This document shows, one piece after another, positions 1 through 7,607 of a DNA stretch of 64,000 bases. The stretch covers positions 2,418,001-2,482,000 of the forward strand of contig NZ_AP024651.1 in the NCBI RefSeq assembly GCF_019977295.1, written 5' to 3'. The position numbers and the translations under genes were made by a program. Source of the stretch: Arthrobacter sp. StoSoilB20. GTDB lineage: Bacteria; Actinomycetota; Actinomycetes; Actinomycetales; Micrococcaceae. Below the pieces are notes generated by a model. It was not told the DNA's origin. It worked only from the letters and a program-made list of their open reading frames with translations, and searched no databases. Every line of letters begins with the position of its first letter. The stretch's first letter is position 1.

Positions 1-1
1 C

Positions 2-325
2 AACCGGGACCGGACCATAGCGGGGGCCTACAGCCCGCGTGCCGTTCCCACGGCCCAGGTCTCTTGCCCGCTGACCTGGGATGAGCTGGAGAAAGCCGAT
101 CCCGCTATGTACACCATCGCCACGGTTCCGGACCGACTGGCGAAGACCGGCGACCCGTGGTCGTCCATGCACGATCACCCCGGCGATATCGACGTGCTGC
201 TGTCCTGGTGGGAGCGGGATGTCGGAAACGGCCAGGGTGAGATGCCCTTCCCGCCGGAATTCCCCAAAATGCCGGGCGAGCCGATGCGTGTTCAGCCGAG
301 CCGGGCACGCAAGCCGGAGGAGTAA
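2..325 (+). CDS. LigD-type DNA polymerase/primase domain protein, C-terminal fragment
   Basis: This is the last 107 residues of a gene whose start lies before the window. The reading frame is open from base 2 and stops with TAA at 323-325. The peptide contains SPRAVPTAQVSCPLTWDELE followed by the RL..TGDPW segment. Both are typical of the end of the LigD polymerase domain (archaeo-eukaryotic primase fold) that works with Ku in bacterial non-homologous end joining. A Pro/Arg-rich tail ends in RKPEE. Whether the full protein is a stand-alone polymerase or a multidomain LigD cannot be seen. It converges with the yciO-like gene, only 36 bp apart. Confidence 0.75.
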   Translation, partial: NRDRTIAGAYSPRAVPTAQVSCPLTWDELEKADPAMYTIATVPDRLAKTGDPWSSMHDHPGDIDVLLSWWERDVGNGQGEMPFPPEFPKMPGEPMRVQPSRARKPEE

Positions 326-345
326 GCCGGGGGCCGTGCCGGAAC

Positions 346-360
346 CAGCCGCCGGCTGGG
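346..360. terminator. weak hairpin between convergent genes
   Basis: CCAGCC and GGCTGG flank a 3-nt loop in the 36-bp gap between the LigD fragment and the yciO-like gene. There is no clear T-run, so a role as a bidirectional terminator is only a guess. Confidence 0.3.
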
Positions 361-361
361 G

Positions 362-982
362 TTACTCGAAACGCGAGGTATCGCCCATGCCCCGCCGCAC
401 CACCTCTGCAACTCCGCTGGAGAAGTCAATCACAGTGGTGGGCTCCGAGCCGGTGTCGCCCGCGTCAATGACACCATCAACCTGGTTGTCCAGGCGCTCC
501 TTGATTTCCCAGCCCTGGGTCAGCGGCTCTTCCTCATCCGGCAACAGGAGTGTGCTGGAGAGCAAAGGCTCACCAAGTTCGGCCAACAGTGCCTGGACTA
601 CCTTGTGGTCGGGAATGCGGACGCCCACGGTTTTCTTCTTGGGGTGCAATAGCCGTTTGGGTACTTCGCGGGTTGCAGGGAGGATAAAGGTGTAGCTGCC
701 GGGGGTGACCGCCTTGATGCTCCTGAAGATGTCGTTGTCCAGCATGACGAATTGCCCCATCTGGGCGAAGTCCTTGCACACCAGGGTGAAGTGGTGTTTG
801 TCGTCCAGGTGCCGGATGGTCCTGATGCGGTCCAGGGCTTCCCGGTTGCCGATCTGCGCCCCCAGCGCGTAGCAGGAGTCGGTGGGGTAGGCGATCAGGC
901 CGCCGCCTTGGAGCATATTCACCACTTGGCCGATGGCGCGTGGTTGTGGATCTTCAGGGTGAACGTCAAAGAATCTGGCCAT
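362..982 (-). CDS. YciO/YrdC/Sua5-family protein
   Basis: The 206-residue protein has the YrdC-like fold signature: GGLIAYPTDSCYALG near residues 27-41, the basic KHHFTLVCKDF segment and the PGSYTFILPAT segment. The family makes threonylcarbamoyladenylate for the t6A tRNA modification (TsaC/Sua5). The KHHF variant and the short length match the YciO branch, which is related but not always equivalent, so enzymatic t6A synthesis is not certain. The ATG lies 6 nt after a TAGGCT hexamer (989-994), suggesting a leaderless transcript. The gene stands alone on the minus strand, 20 bp from the ABC permease gene. Confidence 0.85.
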   Translation of the reverse strand: MARFFDVHPEDPQPRAIGQVVNMLQGGGLIAYPTDSCYALGAQIGNREALDRIRTIRHLDDKHHFTLVCKDFAQMGQFVMLDNDIFRSIKAVTPGSYTFILPATREVPKRLLHPKKKTVGVRIPDHKVVQALLAELGEPLLSSTLLLPDEEEPLTQGWEIKERLDNQVDGVIDAGDTGSEPTTVIDFSSGVAEVVRRGMGDTSRFE

Positions 983-988
983 GGGAAG

Positions 989-994
989 AGCCTA
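989..994 (-). promoter_or_regulatory. -10 element of a leaderless promoter (yciO-like gene)
   Basis: On the minus strand TAGGCT is followed by 6 nt and then the ATG at 982. This spacing puts the transcription start at or next to the start codon. Confidence 0.55.
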
Positions 995-1002
995 CGACAA
1001 AG

Positions 1003-1869
1003 CTATGACAACACGTCCTTGGTGGAGAATTTTGCATAGGCCAGCGCGCCGCAGACGGCGATGTAACCGGCCTGGAGGACGGCGTTCGCGGCAAAGGATG
1101 CCCAGGAGATCGGCTGCCGCAGCAAATCGGCGAATCCCAGCCAATGATGGCTGAAAAGCCACGGGTGCAGCCACTCAAGCTGGGGGAGGTTGTCCAATAC
1201 CTGTGAAACGACTGAAAGGACGATCGTGGCGGCCATTGCTCCGACAGGCACGTCCGTGAAGGTCGAAATCAGCAGGCCGATTGCCGACAACCCCAGGAGC
1301 GAGACCGTGATGTAGGCAGCAATCAGCAGGGTCCTCACGCCGGCCTCGCCTACGCTGATCGTGTCGCCGGACAGCAGCGTCACCGGCCCTACTGGAAAAA
1401 GTACGACGCCGGCCAAGGCGCCGGACGCTGCCACGGCAGCAGTGGCGGCGCAACAGAAGACGACGGCTCCGGCATATTTGACCAACAACAGGCGGATCCG
1501 CCCCGCTGGAGCCAACAGCAGGTATCGGAGGGTTCCAACGTTCGCCTCTCCGGCGATGGTGTCACCGGCCACCACTCCAACAGTCAGCGGCAGGAACAGA
1601 GGAACGCACACCACCAAAGCAGTCACGGCAACGAAGAGGCCGTTCTGGGTGATGCGATCCAGAAAGAGTGGTCCCCGTCCGGGTGTAGTGGGTCGGGACG
1701 ACAATTTTACGGCCACGGCAATCAGGAGGGGCACGGCAGCAAGGGCGATCAGCATGGCCCACGTGCGGAGCCTGCGGAACAGCACTGACAACTCGGAGCC
1801 CAGCAGTGCCCAACCGGCTGCCGGCCGGACGTACGCCGGGGGCCGTTGCCCGGAAGATTCAGCCGACAA
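1003..1869 (-). CDS. ABC transporter permease, ABC-2 type
   Basis: The 288-residue protein has about six hydrophobic segments: an N-terminal one (AMLIALAAVPLLIAVAVKL), then VAVTALVVCVPLFLPLTVGV, and four more. An EANVGTLRYLLLAPAGR loop is typical of ABC-2-type permeases. It begins with TTG at 1869, 11 bp inside the ATPase gene, with a GGAGGGG ribosome site about 7 nt upstream, so translation is probably coupled. No in-frame ATG exists near the N-terminus. It should form an export complex with the upstream ATPase. The substrate is unknown. Confidence 0.8.
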   Translation of the reverse strand: MSAESSGQRPPAYVRPAAGWALLGSELSVLFRRLRTWAMLIALAAVPLLIAVAVKLSSRPTTPGRGPLFLDRITQNGLFVAVTALVVCVPLFLPLTVGVVAGDTIAGEANVGTLRYLLLAPAGRIRLLLVKYAGAVVFCCAATAAVAASGALAGVVLFPVGPVTLLSGDTISVGEAGVRTLLIAAYITVSLLGLSAIGLLISTFTDVPVGAMAATIVLSVVSQVLDNLPQLEWLHPWLFSHHWLGFADLLRQPISWASFAANAVLQAGYIAVCGALAYAKFSTKDVLS

Positions 1870-2830
1870 CGTCGAACCCCTCCCCGGTCAAAGACACAAA
1901 GCGTTCTTCCAGGCTCGCATTTTCCACAGCGAAGCCACGGACCCTGACGCCCCCTTCAACCAGTGCGGCCACAATCGCTTCAGGTGCCAAGCCACTAAGC
2001 CCCGTGCCCAGCAGGGCTGTGGTTCCCGGGCGGCTCACGGTGCCGGGAGCGTCGCCAGGGACCAACCCGAGGCGGGCCAGGACGCTGGAAGCACGTTCGG
2101 CGTCGGGCGTTTGAACCACAACGCGGGCCTGCCCGGCCGAGCGCAGCTCCTCCAAGGGACCTTGGGCCACCAAACGCCCGGCGCTCATCACCCCAACGTC
2201 CGTGCACATTTGTTCCACCTCAGCGAGCAGGTGGCTGGAAACGAACACTGTGGTCCCGCCCGCGGCCAGGGAACGAACCAAGCTCCTCACTTCACGCGTG
2301 CCCTGGGGATCCAGTCCATTGGTTGGTTCGTCCAGGACCAGCAGTTCCCGCGGCCGGAGCATTGCATTGGCAAGGCCAAGCCGCTGCTTCATGCCCAAAG
2401 AATAGGTGCGGACCTTCTTGGCCGCAGCGTGGCCGAGCCCCACACGCTCCAGTGCGTCATTGACCCGTTGGCGCCTGGTGGAGGATGAAGCATGGCGGTC
2501 GGCCGAATCCAAGCGCATCAGGTTGCCCCGTCCCGAGAGGAACGGATAGAAACCGGGGCCCTCCACCAGGGCGCCGACTTCAGGCAGGACCACGGCGAGC
2601 GACTTCGGCATGTCCTGGCCGAGCACGCGGATCTCGCCGCTGCTTGCCGAAGCCAGTCCCAGCAGCACCCGGATAGTGGTGGTCTTACCTGAACCGTTGG
2701 GACCAAGGAAGCCGTAGACAGAGCCGCGCGGAACCGCAAGGTCGATTCCCTCGACGGCGGAGCGGTGACCAAAGCGCTTGATGAGGCCGTGCGTTTCTAT
2801 GGCAAAGTCTCTGGGGGCGGCTTCGCTCAC
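1859..2830 (-). CDS. ABC transporter ATP-binding protein
   Basis: The 323-residue protein has Walker A (GPNGSGKTTTI, about residue 43), the signature YSLGMKQRLG (about 141) and Walker B with the D-loop (LLVLDEPTNGLDPQG). The C-terminal 90 residues form an accessory domain common in DrrA/CcmA-type exporters. The GTG start at 2830 overlaps the TGA of the upstream LolA-like gene (GTGA). With the permease and the exported LolA-like protein it forms one operon, which fits efflux or an envelope function. Closest familiar classes are multidrug or lantibiotic-immunity type exporters. Confidence 0.88.
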   Translation of the reverse strand: MSEAAPRDFAIETHGLIKRFGHRSAVEGIDLAVPRGSVYGFLGPNGSGKTTTIRVLLGLASASSGEIRVLGQDMPKSLAVVLPEVGALVEGPGFYPFLSGRGNLMRLDSADRHASSSTRRQRVNDALERVGLGHAAAKKVRTYSLGMKQRLGLANAMLRPRELLVLDEPTNGLDPQGTREVRSLVRSLAAGGTTVFVSSHLLAEVEQMCTDVGVMSAGRLVAQGPLEELRSAGQARVVVQTPDAERASSVLARLGLVPGDAPGTVSRPGTTALLGTGLSGLAPEAIVAALVEGGVRVRGFAVENASLEERFVSLTGEGFDVVG

Positions 2831-3915
2831 AGGGCGGCAGCCGCTGACTGAAGCCGTTCCAGAGGCACCATGCCGGCAAAGACGCGGCCGTCGTCGAGAA
2901 TCAGGACGCTGAGCAGTGAGGTCGTCAACGCCCGGCCGCCGGAAACTGGTTGCAGTGCTTGGGCCAGTTGCGGATTGGCCGTGAACGCTGCCGGCGCAGC
3001 GCCTGCCGGCAGGGCAATGACTGCGTCCCAGCCCTGACCAATCACGGTGGGTCGGGGTCGATCGGGTTTCTGGCTGTCCTGAGGCGTGGGCGCCGTGGGT
3101 GCCGCCATGGCAGGTGCGGGCCTGGCGGGCAGGACCTTCTCCGTCACGGTGGAACCTGGGGGCGGGGTGAACTCGAACAGGGCAGGCTCGGGGACAGTCA
3201 GGCTCAGCTCCGTAAATGCCAGCGAATACGCGGGGTCCTCCTGACCCTTGGCCCTCACTTCCACACCCAACGTCAGGCCTGTTTCAGCATCGACGTCGAT
3301 CGCCACGGAGTCAACCAGGGTGGAGGCGGTACGGGGACGCAGGCTGAGACGGTAAGCACTCCGGCCGGCAACCGTAGAAGAATCGTCAACCGAGACCTCT
3401 GTGCTGGCTTCAATGCCTGCCAGCAAACGGTTTGCCATGGACCCGGGCGTGGGCAAGTCCCGGGGAGCCATGTCTACTGCTCCGGTGGGCATCGGTGCCG
3501 TGAAGTGGACGGCGCTGTTATCCGCCGATTTGTAGAACCATACGCCCCGTCCATTGACAACCACGTCACGTTCGGCCATGCGGTCCATAACCTGGAAACG
3601 GGCCTTGGACGGGCCGTCCACATAGACGCGGGCCGTGTGGGTCCCGGTCAACAATTCCATGGCCGGGACTGCACCTGGGGTGGTTCCGGGGCCGGCAGCC
3701 GGCATTTCCGGCAATCCCAACGCCGCGGATTGTTCCAGGGTGCCGGAGAAATCCCGGACCTCGCTGCGTGCCACCATTGCCAGGATTTCTTCGGCGGTCT
3801 TGTCAGGCAAGGACGCAGCGGCACCGGCTTGGATGGAGCCGAACGCCACAGTCATCGCGGCAACAACCGAAACCACCACGGCAGGCAGCCACCGCTGCTT
3901 GGATCGCGTCACCAT
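2827..3915 (-). CDS. exported LolA/RseB-like domain protein
   Basis: The 362-residue protein has a signal or anchor segment near the N-terminus (VVVSVVAAMTVAFGSIQAGAAA). The large domain resembles the LolA/RseB half-barrel: VRDFSGTLEQS, GVWFYKSADNSAVHF and DVDAETGLTLGVEV are typical strands. Such proteins bind lipid or sense envelope state. A Pro/Ala-rich linker precedes the C-terminal part. It leads the operon and is followed with a 4-nt overlap by the ABC ATPase. The ATG at 3915 overlaps the stop of a putative 8-residue leader ORF (TGATG), and GTG at 3918 is an alternative start. Function is inferred from fold and context only. Confidence 0.65.
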   Translation of the reverse strand: MVTRSKQRWLPAVVVSVVAAMTVAFGSIQAGAAASLPDKTAEEILAMVARSEVRDFSGTLEQSAALGLPEMPAAGPGTTPGAVPAMELLTGTHTARVYVDGPSKARFQVMDRMAERDVVVNGRGVWFYKSADNSAVHFTAPMPTGAVDMAPRDLPTPGSMANRLLAGIEASTEVSVDDSSTVAGRSAYRLSLRPRTASTLVDSVAIDVDAETGLTLGVEVRAKGQEDPAYSLAFTELSLTVPEPALFEFTPPPGSTVTEKVLPARPAPAMAAPTAPTPQDSQKPDRPRPTVIGQGWDAVIALPAGAAPAAFTANPQLAQALQPVSGGRALTTSLLSVLILDDGRVFAGMVPLERLQSAAAAL

Positions 3916-3941
3916 CACCAGCCACCGATCGTGAAAGGCAT
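3915..3941 (-). CDS. putative leaderless leader peptide MPFTIGGW
   Basis: The ATG at 3941 lies 6 nt after a TAGTCT hexamer (3948-3953, minus strand). It opens an 8-codon ORF whose TGA overlaps the ATG of the LolA-like gene (TGATG). The arrangement would let ribosomes loaded on a leaderless message reinitiate at the downstream gene, which has no good ribosome site. This is inferred from spacing alone; no translation evidence exists. Confidence 0.4.
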   Translation of the reverse strand: MPFTIGGW

Positions 3942-3947
3942 GGCTCC

Positions 3948-3953
3948 AGACTA
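3948..3953 (-). promoter_or_regulatory. -10 element for the LolA-like/ABC operon
   Basis: On the minus strand TAGTCT is followed by 6 nt and the ATG at 3941. It is the likely promoter of the operon 3941-1003. Confidence 0.5.
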
Positions 3954-3987
3954 CTCCGGTTACCTGTGCCTATCACCTGTTCGCGCG

Positions 3988-4989
3988 TCAGGCTTTAATC
4001 AGTTGCCGTGCCAGTTCAACCGCCCCGTGGACCGGTGTTTGGGAGAGGATCCGGATTGATGAGGGATCCTCCAAGGAGACTTTCCTGGCAACGGCGCCGG
4101 CGAGTTCGCTGTGGTTCACCAGCAGGCTGCCCGCCATGACCAGGGGCAGGTCCAGGCCGAGTTCGCCCAGGACCTGTCGAGCCAACGCCGCAAGGTGATG
4201 TGCCGCTTCAGCCTGGATCCGGACCGCGGCGTGATCGCCCTCAGCCGCCAGCTCGAGAACCAGGGGAGCCAGGGTTGCCCAGTGGTCAGGTTCCGGCTTC
4301 GCGTAGAAGGAGTCCATCAATTGCAAGGCGTCCACGTTCGCTGTGGCTGCCATGAGCGCGCGGACCATTGTGCCAGGTTCCAGTCCGGCGTAGTACTCCC
4401 GCAGGGCTTCTCGAACCGCGTCCCGCACCACGGAGTATCCGCCGCCCTCGTCGCCCAGCAAGTAGCCGTAGCCTCCACTGCGGGCTTCCATTCCGTCCCC
4501 GTTCCGGCCCCAGGCTACCGAACCGGTACCTGCAACCAGGACAACGCCGGCGTCCAAGCCTGCTGCAGCGAGAACGATGCGGGTGTCATGGACCACCTCT
4601 ATGCGGGCACCAGGGAAGTGTTCGGTCAGCAGGGCGGACAGAACTGCCCGGCTGGCCGGGGTGTCCGCGCCCGCAGCTCCTGCGCACACGGCTTCGATTC
4701 CGCTTCCCACACTAGCGGCGATTCTGCGCAGGACTGCGTCGGCTCCTTGGTGGCCCACGGAGGAGAGGTTGGCGCTCGCTTCGGTGATTTCCATGCCCTC
4801 ACCGTTTGCGTGGGTGGCATCCCACCGGACAGCGTGGGTCTTGGAGCCGCCGATGTGCAGGCCAAGGACCGCCGGCGTGGTTTCCGAAGGCCCAGTGGCA
4901 TCTGCCTTCAACGCAGAGGCACCCGCTGCAGTGCTTTCGACGCTGGGGCTTCCTCCGCCGTTTTCGGGGAACTGCTGTACTTCCTCCAC
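3988..4989 (-). CDS. BadF/N-acetylglucosamine-kinase-like ATPase
   Basis: The 333-residue protein belongs to the ASKHA kinase fold: a phosphate-1-like motif LHIGGSKTHAVRWD near residues 45-58, VLVAGTGSVAWGR (phosphate 2) and GGYGYLLGDEGGGY, the hallmark of GlcNAc kinase-like BadF proteins. The GTG at 4989 is preferred because AAGGGA lies just upstream; reading further upstream would run through the divergent promoter. It probably phosphorylates an amino sugar in the cytoplasm. It is divergent from a GntR/UTRA regulator of the type that responds to amino-sugar phosphates, and a DasR-like site lies between them, supporting this role. Confidence 0.75.
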   Translation of the reverse strand: MEEVQQFPENGGGSPSVESTAAGASALKADATGPSETTPAVLGLHIGGSKTHAVRWDATHANGEGMEITEASANLSSVGHQGADAVLRRIAASVGSGIEAVCAGAAGADTPASRAVLSALLTEHFPGARIEVVHDTRIVLAAAGLDAGVVLVAGTGSVAWGRNGDGMEARSGGYGYLLGDEGGGYSVVRDAVREALREYYAGLEPGTMVRALMAATANVDALQLMDSFYAKPEPDHWATLAPLVLELAAEGDHAAVRIQAEAAHHLAALARQVLGELGLDLPLVMAGSLLVNHSELAGAVARKVSLEDPSSIRILSQTPVHGAVELARQLIKA

Positions 4990-5048
4990 TGATGTCCCTT
5001 CGTTTTCCGGCGTGTCAGACCAGCGTGGTCCACAGCGGCTCACTTCAG

Positions 5049-5064
5049 ATTGGCATAGACCAAT
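5049..5064. promoter_or_regulatory. DasR-like (dre) operator candidate
   Basis: ATTGGCATAGACCAAT is an inverted repeat (ATTGG/CCAAT). It matches the Streptomyces DasR site ACTGGTCTAGACCAGT at 12 of 16 positions. It sits between the divergent kinase and GntR genes. Confidence 0.55.
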
Positions 5065-5068
5065 AATG

Positions 5069-5078
5069 TTGTCTACAA
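5069..5078. promoter_or_regulatory. second inverted repeat before the GntR gene
   Basis: TTGT-CT-ACAA lies 15-24 bp before the GntR start and could be a second half-site for the same regulator or part of its promoter. Confidence 0.3.
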
Positions 5079-5092
5079 GTAGGATGTCCAAT

Positions 5093-5815
5093 ATGCCACC
5101 CGACGCCGTCCCAGGTACACCCAAGTACTACCTCCTCAAGACCGAGGTTCTTGGACTTATCGCGGGCCTCAAACCCGGCACCCTGATCCCCACCGAGCGC
5201 GCACTGGCCGAGAAATACACCACGTCCCGCACCACAGTCAGGCAAGCCATCAGCGAACTCGTGGCTGAGGGAAAGCTGGGCCGCATCCAGGGGCACGGAA
5301 CCTTTGTGGCGCCTCCCAAGGTGACCCATGTCAGGCAGTTGACCTCCTTCTCCGATGACGCCCGCAACCAGGGATTGCGGCCCGATTCCACGACGCTTGC
5401 CTTGGGAGTCGTCACCTCGGAGGCAGCAGTAGCCGCCTGTTTGGGCCTTGATCCAGGCGATCCCGTGACCCGCCTCGAACGCATCCGGCTTATTGACGGG
5501 GAACCGCTGGCACATGAGGTTGCCTGGCTTCCCGGCAAGCTTCCAGGCTTGAAGTCCCAGCTTGCCAAGGCAGGTTCGCTCTATGCCGTCCTGGCCGATG
5601 TCTACGGCCGGCGCGTGGCCGACGTCGAGGACACCGTGGAGACGGCCCTGGCCGGGCCGGAGGATGTCAGGCTGCTGGGGATCGAGATGGGAGCGCCTTT
5701 GTTGGTGGTGCACCGGCTGGCCCGCGACGCTGCGGGGACCCCGGTGGAGTGGACCCGCAGTGCGTTCCGCGGGGATAGATTCCGGTTCGTATCCCGGGTG
5801 AAGGCAGGAGACTGA
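5093..5815 (+). CDS. GntR-family regulator with UTRA domain (HutC/DasR type)
   Basis: The 240-residue protein has an N-terminal winged helix (IPTERALAEKYTTSRTTVRQ, then GTFVAPPKV) and a C-terminal UTRA ligand domain (RLERIRLIDGEPLAHEVAWL ... LLVVHRLARDAAGTPVEW). The ATG at 5093 is chosen because AAGTAGGA lies about 8 nt upstream; ATG at 5084 is possible. UTRA regulators of this group bind phosphorylated amino sugars or similar effectors. The divergent kinase and the DasR-like site suggest control of GlcNAc-type metabolism. The IclR gene follows after a single base, so the two regulators are probably cotranscribed. Confidence 0.88.
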   Translation: MPPDAVPGTPKYYLLKTEVLGLIAGLKPGTLIPTERALAEKYTTSRTTVRQAISELVAEGKLGRIQGHGTFVAPPKVTHVRQLTSFSDDARNQGLRPDSTTLALGVVTSEAAVAACLGLDPGDPVTRLERIRLIDGEPLAHEVAWLPGKLPGLKSQLAKAGSLYAVLADVYGRRVADVEDTVETALAGPEDVRLLGIEMGAPLLVVHRLARDAAGTPVEWTRSAFRGDRFRFVSRVKAGD

Positions 5816-5816
5816 G

Positions 5817-6611
5817 ATGGCCAATTCGTCCTCAGGGGAGTCGATAATCCGGCGTTTCGTGCGGCTGGTTGGAGCGTTCGACGACGCACACCTCACCATG
5901 AGCGTCGCCAACCTGGCCAGGCGCTCGGGGCTGCCGGTGACCACCACCTACCGCCTGGTGGATGAACTCCTCCATGAAGGACTGCTGGAGCGCGAAACCA
6001 GCGGCGAGGTCCGGATCGGAACCAGGCTGTGGGAGTTGGTCTCCAGGAGTTCGCGCATGGTGGGCCTGCGTGAAGCGGCGCTGCCATTCATGGAAGACGT
6101 TCAGTCGGTGGTCCAGCACTCCACCACTTTGGGGATCCTGGATTCTGAAGAGGTGTTGTATATCGAACGGATTGGCTTCCGGGATTCATTGGTTGACATC
6201 ACGAAAGTTGCCGGCCGCCTCCCGGTCCACGGAACCTCATCCGGGTTGGTGTTGCTGGCTTACTCACCACCGGCTTACCAAGACCTGTTCCTGTCGCGGA
6301 CGCTGGAAAAGTTCACCGATGCCACGCTGACCGACCCTGGCGAGTTGAGGCGGCACCTGGCCAACATCCGGCAACGGGGCTTCGCCTCCATGCCCGGGAT
6401 CATCGTGCCCGAATCCAGCGGAATCGCAGTCCCTGTCTTTGGCCGCAGCAGTACCGTGGTTGCAGCCCTTAGCGTAGTGGTGCCCAGAAACGAAGAAAAC
6501 GCTGCGGCGCGGGTGCCGGTCCTGATGACTGCGGCGCGCGGAATTTCCCGCGCGCTTGGTTGGCGGGGAGAACTCAAGGGCGCCGTCCGGCAAAGCAACG
6601 GAAGCATCTGA
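5817..6611 (+). CDS. IclR-family transcriptional regulator
   Basis: The 264-residue protein has an N-terminal winged HTH (LTMSVANLARRSGLPVTTTYRLVDELLHEGLLER) and the IclR effector domain, including LPVHGTSSGLVLLAYSPP and GFASMPGIIVPESSGIAVPVF. The ATG follows the GntR stop by one base. IclR regulators usually control adjacent catabolic genes and bind small organic acids. The next genes (SDR, flavoprotein, Dabb protein) are the likely targets, but no IclR operator was recognised in the 173-bp gap before them. Confidence 0.88.
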   Translation: MANSSSGESIIRRFVRLVGAFDDAHLTMSVANLARRSGLPVTTTYRLVDELLHEGLLERETSGEVRIGTRLWELVSRSSRMVGLREAALPFMEDVQSVVQHSTTLGILDSEEVLYIERIGFRDSLVDITKVAGRLPVHGTSSGLVLLAYSPPAYQDLFLSRTLEKFTDATLTDPGELRRHLANIRQRGFASMPGIIVPESSGIAVPVFGRSSTVVAALSVVVPRNEENAAARVPVLMTAARGISRALGWRGELKGAVRQSNGSI

Positions 6612-6784
6612 TTCCCGTTCATCGGTAACCCTGTGGTTCCACTCACACGTCCACTGGCAGAGTTGAATCCAGCAGGGCACCCGCCCGAAACCCACCACAC
6701 CACGGCCTCATGGGGGCCTCTGTTGTGCTGCCCTGCCGTACCCGGGTTTGAGAAGCGGCAACGCCGCGGCAGGAGGAATTGGTC

Positions 6785-7570
6785 ATGGAAACTGCAACGC
6801 AGCCGAGCCCGGAGTCCGGAGGCAGGCGGGTGGAAGGAAAGGTCGCAATCGTCACCGGCGGCAGGGGGGACCTGGGCGGCGCCACAGCCCGCCTCCTTGC
6901 CCGGCACGGTGCGATCGTGGCCAGCTTGGACCAGGCAGGAACAACTGCAACGGACGCCCATCCCGGCATCACCGAGTACGACGTCGACGTCACCAACGAA
7001 CACAGCGTCGCCCAGGCTGTGAAGCAACTGAGCGGCGACCTCGGCCAGCCGGACATCCTGGTCAACGCAGCAGGAATCATCGGTCCGGCAGGTGCCAGCC
7101 ACACTGCCAGCATGGACCAGTTCAACCTCATTTTCGACGTCAACGTCAAAGGGGTGTGGCTGATGACCAAGCACGTGGTTCGGGCGATGATCGCCAAAGA
7201 GTCCGGCAGCATCATCAACTTCTCCTCCATCCACGGGCTGACCGGCGGGCGCAATGTCCCGCTGTACCACGCCACCAAGGGAGCTGTCCGGCTCTTGAGC
7301 AAGTCGGACGCAGCGGCCTACGGGGCATACGGGGTCCGGGTGAATTCCATCCATCCGGGCTCAATGAACACCCGGATGAGCCGGCACTCAGCAGAACAGT
7401 CGGACATTGGGGCGGAGGCGTACTACCAGCAACTGGTGGGCGGAAATCCTCTCCCTCGCCAAGGCGAGCCTGAGGAAATCGCCTACGGAGTCCTCTACCT
7501 GGCCTCGGACGAATCCCGGTTTACCACCGGATCCGAATTGGTCATCGACGGCGGCTACACGGCTGTCTGA
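6785..7570 (+). CDS. short-chain dehydrogenase/reductase
   Basis: The 261-residue SDR has the cofactor motif VTGGRGDLGGATARLLA near the N-terminus, NAAGI (about 92-96), a Ser followed by the catalytic YHATK motif (about 160), and the C-terminal FTTGSELVIDGGYT. It should oxidise or reduce a secondary alcohol/ketone with NAD(P). The ATG at 6785 has AGGAGG 8 nt upstream; a TTG two codons earlier is less likely. It is first in a three-gene run with the KstD-like flavoprotein 37 bp later. Joint action on a cyclic alcohol is an inference from the pairing. Confidence 0.87.
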   Translation: METATQPSPESGGRRVEGKVAIVTGGRGDLGGATARLLARHGAIVASLDQAGTTATDAHPGITEYDVDVTNEHSVAQAVKQLSGDLGQPDILVNAAGIIGPAGASHTASMDQFNLIFDVNVKGVWLMTKHVVRAMIAKESGSIINFSSIHGLTGGRNVPLYHATKGAVRLLSKSDAAAYGAYGVRVNSIHPGSMNTRMSRHSAEQSDIGAEAYYQQLVGGNPLPRQGEPEEIAYGVLYLASDESRFTTGSELVIDGGYTAV

Positions 7571-7607
7571 CCACCAGAACTTTTCACGCCCTACGAGAGG
7601 TACCACC

